This document shows, in pieces, positions 1 to 3,951 of a stretch of DNA of 5,612 bases. Origin of the DNA: Lachnospiraceae bacterium UBA1066 (GTDB lineage: Bacteria > Bacillota > Clostridia > Lachnospirales > Lachnospiraceae); NCBI GenBank assembly GCA_002316215.1, contig DCDB01000371.1:1-5612 (forward strand), given 5' to 3'. The translations under genes were made by a program, and so were the position numbers. Below the pieces are notes generated by a model, which saw nothing but the letters and a program-made list of their open reading frames with translations, was not told where the DNA came from and ran no database searches. Every line of letters begins with the position of its first letter. Position 1 is the stretch's first letter.

Positions 1-265
1 GTGAAAACTACAGTAAGAAAAGCCAAAGCAGAAGGAGCTGTCAAAGCAATAGAAAAACAAAAACAACAGCAGGAAAAGGTAAAGCAGCAGCTGGAAAAGA
101 CAAAGCATTAGATGGAAAAGTCAAATCGGCAGGAAGATCAAAATCAGCTGTCGATAAAGAGAAAGAAACAGTTGGATGAGTCTAAAGAACAGCAGGAAAG
201 ACTAAAGAGCAGCAGAAAAAATAAAGAGCGGCAGGAAAGACTAATGCAATAGGAAACAGCAGGAA
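1..265 (+). pseudogene. Decayed heptad-repeat gene tail (Lys-rich, possible coiled coil), 5' end outside the window
   Basis: This stretch is strongly purine-rich on the plus strand and is built from degenerate units of about 21 bp that resemble GCAGGAAAAGnnTAAAG. Frame 1 reads from position 1 to a TAG at 109-111 (start of the peptide VKTTVRKAKAEGAVKAIEKQ), continues at an ATG directly after that stop, meets a second TAG at 250-252 and a third at 316-318. Its heptads are of the QQEKVKQ / QLEKTKH type. Frame 3 is open from 3 to a TGA at 177-179 and gives Ala/Gly/Lys heptads (AGKGKAA, AGKDKAL), with further stops later. No frame is intact, and I do not recognise a family. The likeliest reading is the mutated 3' end of a gene with a repetitive, charged C-terminal tail. 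A non-coding minisatellite is the alternative. The GTG at position 1 cannot be defended as a start because the window edge cuts there. Confidence 0.4.
1..265 (+). repeat. Degenerate ~21-bp purine-rich tandem repeat
   Basis: About ten imperfect units can be aligned. Examples are CAGCAGGAAAAGGTAAAG near 67-84, CAGCTGGAAAAGACAAAG near 88-105, CAGCAGGAAAGACTAAAG near 190-207 and CGGCAGGAAAGACTAATG near 229-246. Units are mostly 21 bp, and the middle of the array (about 125-170) is the most diverged. A length divisible by three suggests a coding origin. Confidence 0.6.
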
Positions 266-267
266 AG

Positions 268-316
268 AAAAGCATCCCCGATACTATGAAGGACATAGTG
301 TTGGGAATGCTTTTTT
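268..316 (+). terminator. Long bidirectional intrinsic terminator
   Basis: The arms at 268-288 and 294-314 pair over 21 positions with a single C-A mismatch and two G-T pairs, closing a 5-nt loop (AAGGA). The plus-strand 3' side runs into TTTTTT at 311-316. Read on the minus strand, the same hairpin ends in TTTTCTTT. It lies between the decayed plus-strand repeat and the 3' end of the minus-strand esterase, so it fits a shared terminator for convergent transcription. Confidence 0.85.
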
Positions 317-318
317 AG

Positions 319-423
319 TCTTTGCCTGACGATTTATGACAGCGGAAAGTCTTTTACCATGCTGCGGGATCTTTAACATGATTCCTGACGCTGTTAATAC
401 GGGATGTTTGCAGATCTGAAGGC
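319..423. other. Short intergenic spacer downstream of the esterase
   Basis: I see no gene here. There are two copies of CCTGACG (325-331 and 384-390), a distant inverted pair ACAGCG/CGCTGT and the palindrome CAGATCTG at 411-418. None makes a convincing site. It is probably the 3' untranslated region of the esterase transcript before the terminator at 268-316. Confidence 0.5.
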
Positions 424-1965
424 TTAATGCTGAATACTTCCGAAATCTGATAGTTTCATATTTTTCAGGGCGGCTTTTATCAGCTTCTGGTCAAAGTCCG
501 GTTTTACCTCTGCGGAATTTTTGCCAAAGACCATGGTATTTTCAGTGGTTTTGGTACAGGACGGCCAGACAGGGAGATAGGTGTTAGCCGGATTGCCTGT
601 GCGCGCAAAGGCCATGACAGCCTGGAAAATCTGATTCTCAATCCGTTCCGTTACGCCGGCTTCCTGTGTGTAGGGGCTAAGAGCGGTATTATGGAAAATG
701 TAAGGAATATCTGAACAGTGCCAGGGTGTTCTTCCGCCGTCAATCGGCATGTCGACATTGAACATATAGCTGTAGGTATGCTTCGGGCAGACTTCCGCAC
801 GTTTGCGGACGTATTTCTGGATCTCCGGACGGAACAGGGTGTCAAGCATAAGAAGATCGACCGGATGCCGGTCCGGATACGCTTTCCGGAAGAGCGGCAG
901 AACCGTGCCGGCTTCCTTATCTCCGATTCTTGAACGAAGAGCCTTTACGCCTTCTTCGTCGCTTAAAGATTTTCTGTCAAGAGGCGCAGGCATAAAGGAG
1001 GTGAACTCTCCATAGACACTTCCGACGATTAAGGCCGCGTCTTTTGACTCTTTTCGAAAGCCATGAAGAAGCGGGTCTCCCGCATAATAGGCGTTAAGAT
1101 GGGGCGTTCCGCCTACGCTGATGTCTGCTTTTTGGAACTCCGGCGAAAGACGCTGATAGCTTTTTGCAAACAGATAATAATCTGCATTTTCCAATTCGTG
1201 GATATCCTTGAGTCCAAGATCCGCCATGATGGCTTCCGCAATTTCTTTTTCTGTCTGCTCACAGTCCGGAAGGATCGTCGGAACGACACCGCTCATATTG
1301 ATGCCGCGCATGAAAAGCCCGTCGGCCTCCGGCATCTGGAGAAGCGTCGTGATTTTCGCACCGCCTCCGGATTGTCCGAACAGGGTAACGTTATCCGGGT
1401 CTCCTCCGAAAGACGCTATATTGAGACGTATCCATTTCAGGGCGCAGATAATGTCTTCCATCCCTGCATTTCCCGAATTTTCATATTCTTCCCCAAAATC
1501 CGATACATCGAAAAAACCAAGGATATTCAGGCGGTGGTTGACAGATACGACGACGGTATCGCCGTAATGCGCCATATTCCCGCCTTCGTAAGCCTGCTGT
1601 TCGATTGCCGAGCCAAACCCGTAACCGCCGCCGTGGAGCCAGACCATGACAGGTCTTATTCCGTCATCGCAGGCAGGCGTCCAGATATTGAGGTTCATGC
1701 AGTCTTCGTTCTGCGGCCAGTAGCGGTGCGGGCAGAAAAGCTCGCCGACCGGCTTGTCAATGGTAAGAAGCGGGCAGACGAACCCGTAATTGGCGGCGTC
1801 AAATATTCCGTCCAGGACAGCCGGCTCAGGCCTGTGGAACCTTTTGGCGTGTGCATAGGGGATGCCCTTGAATACGGTTACATCGTCGTCTATATAGCCT
1901 CTGACTGTTCCGCTTTGGGTTTTAACGACAGCTGTTCCGCTGTCATAAATAAATCTGCGTTCCAT
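424..1965 (-). CDS. Type-B carboxylesterase (COesterase family, alpha/beta hydrolase)
   Basis: This is a 513-residue serine esterase, full length for the bacterial carboxylesterase/para-nitrobenzyl esterase group (about 480-550). The N-terminal FKGIPYA stretch (32-38), EDCMNLNIWTP (87-97), the oxyanion-hole segment WLHGGGYGFG (109-118) and NHRLNILGF (143-151) follow the family order. The nucleophile elbow GQSGG (197-201) gives Ser199. Glu320 in GSVYGEF and His416 in PWHCSDIPYIF are the probable rest of the catalytic triad. There is no signal peptide or membrane segment, so it should act in the cytoplasm. The start is supported by AAAGAGG (1971-1977 on the plus strand), five bases before the ATG. 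The family hydrolyses carboxylic esters of varied alcohols. The natural substrate cannot be read from sequence. Acetyl or aromatic esters on plant oligosaccharides are a guess from the divergent glycosidase locus. Confidence 0.93.
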   Translation of the reverse strand: MERRFIYDSGTAVVKTQSGTVRGYIDDDVTVFKGIPYAHAKRFHRPEPAVLDGIFDAANYGFVCPLLTIDKPVGELFCPHRYWPQNEDCMNLNIWTPACDDGIRPVMVWLHGGGYGFGSAIEQQAYEGGNMAHYGDTVVVSVNHRLNILGFFDVSDFGEEYENSGNAGMEDIICALKWIRLNIASFGGDPDNVTLFGQSGGGAKITTLLQMPEADGLFMRGINMSGVVPTILPDCEQTEKEIAEAIMADLGLKDIHELENADYYLFAKSYQRLSPEFQKADISVGGTPHLNAYYAGDPLLHGFRKESKDAALIVGSVYGEFTSFMPAPLDRKSLSDEEGVKALRSRIGDKEAGTVLPLFRKAYPDRHPVDLLMLDTLFRPEIQKYVRKRAEVCPKHTYSYMFNVDMPIDGGRTPWHCSDIPYIFHNTALSPYTQEAGVTERIENQIFQAVMAFARTGNPANTYLPVWPSCTKTTENTMVFGKNSAEVKPDFDQKLIKAALKNMKLSDFGSIQH

Positions 1966-1970
1966 ATTTT

Positions 1971-1977
1971 CCTCTTT
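1971..1977 (-). promoter_or_regulatory. Ribosome binding site of the esterase
   Basis: The minus strand reads AAAGAGG here, five bases upstream of the ATG at 1965. It is a strong Shine-Dalgarno match and fixes the esterase start. Confidence 0.8.
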
Positions 1978-2030
1978 CTTAAGATTTCATGATTTTTTAC
2001 TATTGTCAGTTCGCGGCAGCTCATTCTATG

Positions 2031-2158
2031 ATGCAGGTATCAGAAGAACTTCGGTATCTGTAATGCAGGCATCAGAAGAACTTCGGTATCTGTAATGCAG
2101 GTATCAGAAGAACTTCGATATCTGTAATGCCGGTATCAGAAGAACTTCGGCATCTGTG
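2031..2158. repeat. Four tandem copies of a 32-bp hairpin-forming repeat
   Basis: Units start at 2031, 2063, 2095 and 2127, each exactly 32 bp. Unit 2 differs from unit 1 at one base (T to C), unit 3 at one base (G to A) and unit 4 at three. On the plus strand each can fold: CAGGTATC pairs with GGTATCTG, and GAA pairs with TTC around a GAAC loop. The unit-3 change turns a G-T pair into A-T, and units 2 and 4 carry mismatches. A 32-bp period is not a codon multiple, so the array is non-coding. It has no spacers, so it is not CRISPR. It lies 65 bp upstream of the esterase start and may be in that gene's leader. Confidence 0.9.
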
Positions 2159-2160
2159 AT

Positions 2161-2180
2161 GCGTTGGCATATTCCGACGC
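2161..2180. other. Stable hairpin adjoining the 32-bp repeats
   Basis: GCGTTGG (2161-2167) pairs with CCGACGC (2174-2180) over 7 bp, with one G-T pair and a CATATT loop. It begins two bases after the last repeat and differs in sequence from it. There is no proper T-tract on either side, so I do not call it a terminator. Confidence 0.55.
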
Positions 2181-2206
2181 TGCGCGGTTTTCGCCTGCAT
2201 TATTCT

Positions 2207-2212
2207 ATTATA
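2207..2212 (-). promoter_or_regulatory. Possible -10 element for the esterase
   Basis: The self-complementary ATTATAAT at 2207-2214 gives a perfect TATAAT on both strands. Used on the minus strand it would yield an esterase leader of about 235 nt containing the four repeats in antisense. No good -35 lies at the right distance, so this is tentative. A nearer CTGACA-like -35 (minus strand, around 2003-2008) lacks a good -10. Confidence 0.3.
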
Positions 2213-2225
2213 ATCATTTATCGTG

Positions 2226-2246
2226 TATAAATGCTATAGATTTATA
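2226..2246. promoter_or_regulatory. AT-rich dyad in the divergent promoter zone
   Basis: TATAAAT (2226-2232) is the exact reverse complement of ATTTATA (2240-2246) around a 7-base centre. Its place between divergent genes fits a protein site, but AT-rich sequence makes chance dyads common. Confidence 0.25.
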
Positions 2247-2272
2247 TTTAGAACAGGAAAAATGGAAAATAG

Positions 2273-2286
2273 TGTTAAGCGATTTT
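2273..2286 (+). promoter_or_regulatory. Candidate weak LacI-type operator (site C)
   Basis: TGTTAAGCGATTTT matches 10 of 14 positions of the site at 3755-3768 and keeps the core TTAAnCGATT with the central CG. It lies just upstream of the TATAAT at 2295-2300, overlapping the expected -35. If real, it could let the repressor control transcription running toward its own gene, or the divergent esterase. Confidence 0.35.
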
Positions 2287-2300
2287 TCAAAGAGTATAAT
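2273..2300 (+). promoter_or_regulatory. Promoter of the broken deoxyribosyltransferase-like gene
   Basis: A perfect TATAAT lies at 2295-2300, with a poor -35 (TGTTAA, 2273-2278) at a 16-bp spacing. Start of transcription would fall near 2307, ahead of a strong ribosome binding site at 2321-2328. No clear terminator separates it from the repressor gene, so it could also feed that gene. Confidence 0.45.
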
Positions 2301-2320
2301 GAAGAATAAAAAGAAGCTTC

Positions 2321-2328
2321 AAAGGAGG
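2321..2328 (+). promoter_or_regulatory. Strong ribosome binding site of a gene remnant
   Basis: AAAGGAGG is a near-perfect Shine-Dalgarno sequence, eight bases before a TTG at 2337. It is the strongest in the window, yet the reading frame it serves is only 38 codons long. Confidence 0.75.
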
Positions 2329-2336
2329 CCGCGGTT

Positions 2337-2453
2337 TTGATCGGAAACTATCCTATAATAACGCTCTGCGGGAGTACGAAATTCAAGGATGCTTTTTATG
2401 GAACAGCCTCAGGCGGAGGTAAAGGACAGAGAAAACCTGCAGACGCCTGTTGA
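2337..2453 (+). pseudogene. Remnant N-terminus of a nucleoside 2-deoxyribosyltransferase-like gene
   Basis: From a TTG start the frame reads 38 residues to a TGA at 2451-2453. Residues 5-20 (YPIITLCGSTKFKDAF) match from memory the opening strand and nucleotide-sugar-binding loop (ITLCGSTRFKDxF) of Bacillota nucleoside 2-deoxyribosyltransferase-like proteins. In those, FMEAQ-type sequence follows. Here FMEQ appears only after a one-base shift, in the ATG frame at 2398-2508. That frame then gives 36 residues of unrecognised sequence and stops. The remaining hundred or so residues of the family are missing, so the gene looks frameshifted and then truncated or replaced. Promoter and ribosome binding site remain. 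A short expressed peptide is the alternative. Confidence 0.55.
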
Positions 2454-2504
2454 CGATCAGGCGGCGCACACTCGTGGTTTCGCCTTGAGAGTCAGCCGCG
2501 TCTG
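2440..2504 (+). other. Structured GC-rich segment before the repressor promoter
   Basis: CAGACGC (2440-2446) is inverted as GCGTCTG (2498-2504). Inside, CGCCTG (2444-2449) pairs with CAGGCG (2458-2463) over an 8-nt loop, and GCGGC (2461-2465) can pair with GCCGC (2495-2499). These stems overlap and exclude one another in part. There is no T-tract, so a terminator is unlikely, and no known RNA family is recognised. Confidence 0.35.
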
Positions 2505-2543
2505 TTGACAAGAATGCTTTATTTTAAAGCCGAAATGAAACAT

Positions 2544-2565
2544 TCCGGCGTTGACAAATGCCGGA
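2544..2565. promoter_or_regulatory. Dyad over the -35 of the repressor promoter
   Basis: TCCGGC (2544-2549) and GCCGGA (2560-2565) form a perfect 6-bp inverted repeat spaced by 10 bp, centred on TTGACA. It is a plausible operator. It does not resemble the CGATTAA-type sites, so a regulator other than the adjacent one might bind it. Confidence 0.4.
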
Positions 2566-2579
2566 TAAATATACAAAAT
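2551..2579 (+). promoter_or_regulatory. Sigma-A-like promoter of the LacI-family gene
   Basis: A perfect TTGACA -35 (2551-2556) is followed after 17 bp by CAAAAT (2574-2579), four of six to the -10 consensus. The predicted transcript starts near 2586 and has a leader of about 28 nt. Confidence 0.6.
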
Positions 2580-2613
2580 AGAAGTAAGAAAATTTCAGTG
2601 AAGGCAGGCGCAG

Positions 2614-3654
2614 ATGGTAACCATAAAGGAAATTGCAAAAGCTTGTAAAGTTTCTACCGCAACCGTTTCCAATATTATGAACGGAAAGGGAAAGGCTTCC
2701 GATGCAACAAAGGAGCTTGTTCTTGCGACTGCCCGAAAGATGAATTATGTTCCTAATGCAGCGGCACAGAACCTTAAAACCAAAAGAACCCGCAGCATTG
2801 GCGTAATTGTTGAAGACATGACGATTTTTTCGATCCCGGATATAGTTGACGGGATTACGGAACTTTGTGATGAAAAAAAGTATCAGATTCTTCTTATCAA
2901 TCTCCGGCTCTATAAGAAATATGGAGATAAGTATTATCCGAAAACGGATTTTTACGAAGGGGTACATGACGAAATAAGGAAACTGATGAACAAGCAGGTG
3001 GAAGCTATTATTTATGTAGCTGCACACGAGCGGGTGCTTACATGCATTCCTGAGGATCTCCCGATTCCGGCGGTTATGGCCTACGGGTACACGAGAAGCC
3101 CCAGGGTTCCGTCAGTTGTGGTAGATGATGTGGACGGGTCTTACAGAATTACAAAATATCTGATTGAATCCGGGCACCGGAATATCGGGATTATTACCGG
3201 AAAAAAAGATAGTCTTCATTCACAGGCGAGACTTCTGGGAGTGCAGAAAGCATTTTTTGAAGAACATATTCCGTTTGACCCCGAGAATATACGTACCGGT
3301 GACTGGTTCCGTCCGACAGGGTATCAGAATACGGATTACCTGCTGTCTAAAGGAGTCAGTGTGATCTTCTGCTTCAACGACCTGATGGCCGGCGGCGTTT
3401 ATGACCGATTCCTGGAAAAGGGCCTCGTGCCCGGCAGGGACGTTTCCGTAGCAGGATATGATGACAGGGAAGTTTCAGCCTATTATAATCCGCCGCTGAC
3501 AACGGTACGCCTTCCTTTACATGATATCGGCTATAAAGCCGGCGAACTGATTATCGATATGCTGGAAGGGAAGAACATCAGAAACGGGGAAGAAGTGATT
3601 GCCCAGGTGCCCTGCAAGCTTCAGATTCGGAAATCGGTGAAAAATGTTTGTTAA
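2614..3654 (+). CDS. LacI/GalR-family transcriptional repressor
   Basis: This is a 346-residue regulator, normal length for the family. Residues 2-25 form the N-terminal helix-turn-helix (TIKEIAKACKVSTATVSN, 3-20), followed by the hinge helix region around NAAAQNLKT (48-56). There Leu54 matches the minor-groove leucine that favours operators with a central CG. The periplasmic-binding-like effector domain runs from about 60, with the typical FNDLMAGG (254-261), VSVAGYDD (277-284) and PPLTTVRLPLHDIGYKAGELI (from 293). The start follows AAGGCAGG at 2601-2608. It lies 297 bp upstream of, and in line with, the GH127 gene, so local control by a sugar released from that pathway is likely. Arabinose or an arabino-oligosaccharide is an inference. 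Two CG-centred sites flank the glycosidase promoter, and a weaker one lies upstream of this gene, which would allow autoregulation. Confidence 0.95.
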   Translation: MVTIKEIAKACKVSTATVSNIMNGKGKASDATKELVLATARKMNYVPNAAAQNLKTKRTRSIGVIVEDMTIFSIPDIVDGITELCDEKKYQILLINLRLYKKYGDKYYPKTDFYEGVHDEIRKLMNKQVEAIIYVAAHERVLTCIPEDLPIPAVMAYGYTRSPRVPSVVVDDVDGSYRITKYLIESGHRNIGIITGKKDSLHSQARLLGVQKAFFEEHIPFDPENIRTGDWFRPTGYQNTDYLLSKGVSVIFCFNDLMAGGVYDRFLEKGLVPGRDVSVAGYDDREVSAYYNPPLTTVRLPLHDIGYKAGELIIDMLEGKNIRNGEEVIAQVPCKLQIRKSVKNVC

Positions 3655-3706
3655 TAGCGTTTCAGGCTGGCCCGCTGTTTCAAAAATTCAGGCAGAAACC
3701 TCCCGG

Positions 3707-3728
3707 ATGCTGAAGGCATTTTTATTTC
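3707..3728 (+). terminator. Weak possible terminator after the repressor gene
   Basis: ATGC (3707-3710) pairs with GCAT (3716-3719) around TGAAG and is followed by TTTTTATTT. Two G-T pairs could lengthen the stem. The helix is short, so read-through into the glycosidase gene is possible. Confidence 0.3.
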
Positions 3729-3746
3729 TATACTGCAGTGTACAAT

Positions 3747-3776
3747 ATGCACAAGGTTAACCGATTAACTTCGTGC
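3747..3776. other. Imperfect long palindrome containing operator A
   Basis: ATGCACaAGGTTAA and TTAACTTcGTGCAT can pair around a CCGA centre with one A-C mismatch and one G-T pair, a dyad of about 14 bp per arm. It includes the operator candidate at 3755-3768 and extends it on both sides, which strengthens the case for binding by a dimeric repressor. Confidence 0.6.
3755..3768 (+). promoter_or_regulatory. LacI-type operator A, upstream of the GH127 promoter
   Basis: GGTTAACCGATTAA carries the central CG usual for LacI-family operators and lies at the centre of a larger palindrome. Its partner at 3901-3914 matches at 12 of 14 positions. It is centred about 71 bp upstream of the predicted transcription start. 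A TACAAT at 3741-3746, just upstream, could be a second -10 element, but it lacks a -35. Confidence 0.6.
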
Positions 3777-3798
3777 ATTATTAAAATGTTAAAAAGCA

Positions 3799-3827
3799 TT
3801 GTAAATGAGGAGGCAGTGTGCTATAAA
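3799..3827 (+). promoter_or_regulatory. Extended -10 promoter of the GH127 gene
   Basis: TTGTAA (3799-3804), a 17-bp spacer and TATAAA (3822-3827) preceded by TGC give an extended -10 promoter. Transcription should start near 3834, leaving a leader of about 118 nt. It lies midway between the two candidate operators. Confidence 0.7.
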
Positions 3828-3832
3828 TAGTT

Positions 3833-3862
3833 CTTGTAGGACAGTTGAGGCAAAAATACAAG
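3833..3862 (+). promoter_or_regulatory. Alternative leader stem, possible antiterminator
   Basis: CTTGTA (3833-3838) is perfectly complementary to TACAAG (3857-3862). The 3' arm shares three bases (3860-3862) with the 5' arm of the terminator-like hairpin that follows, so the two stems compete at their edge. Confidence 0.35.
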
Positions 3863-3891
3863 GCGTCAGGTAGCAGGGATGCTTTTTTATT
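3860..3891 (+). terminator. Terminator-like hairpin in the GH127 leader
   Basis: AAGGCGTC (3860-3867) pairs with GATGCTTT (3878-3885) over 8 bp, including two G-T pairs, with a 10-nt loop, and leads into TTTTTTATTT (3883-3892). It lies after the promoter and 60 bases before the start codon, where an attenuator would sit. It could instead end a short RNA of about 55 nt. The stem is only moderately stable. Confidence 0.45.
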
Positions 3892-3900
3892 TAAGAAAAA

Positions 3901-3914
3901 GGTAAAACGATTAA
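3901..3914 (+). promoter_or_regulatory. LacI-type operator B, downstream of the GH127 promoter
   Basis: GGTAAAACGATTAA matches operator A at 12 of 14 positions in the same orientation. It is centred about 75 bp after the predicted transcription start and 146 bp from operator A, close to 14 helical turns. It is less palindromic than A, so it is probably the weaker site. Confidence 0.55.
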
Positions 3915-3951
3915 TCAAGACAAAAATCCCGAATTGAGAGAGCGATGAGCA

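Noticed and set aside
1063..1992. A 309-codon plus-strand open frame opposite the esterase
   Set aside because: It lies antisense to a clear, motif-complete esterase, has no recognisable domain, and its Cys/Arg/Ile-rich composition is typical of a shadow frame.
2031..2158. The 32-bp repeats as a CRISPR array
   Set aside because: The units abut directly with no spacers, and no cas genes are present.
2524..3027. A 167-codon minus-strand frame over the repressor start
   Set aside because: It is antisense to the helix-turn-helix coding region and covers the repressor promoter; no family features are visible.
3807..3830. GAGGAGG followed by GTG as a tiny open frame before the GH127 gene
   Set aside because: It has only a few codons before TAG, the spacing to the GTG is two bases, and it lies inside the promoter spacer.
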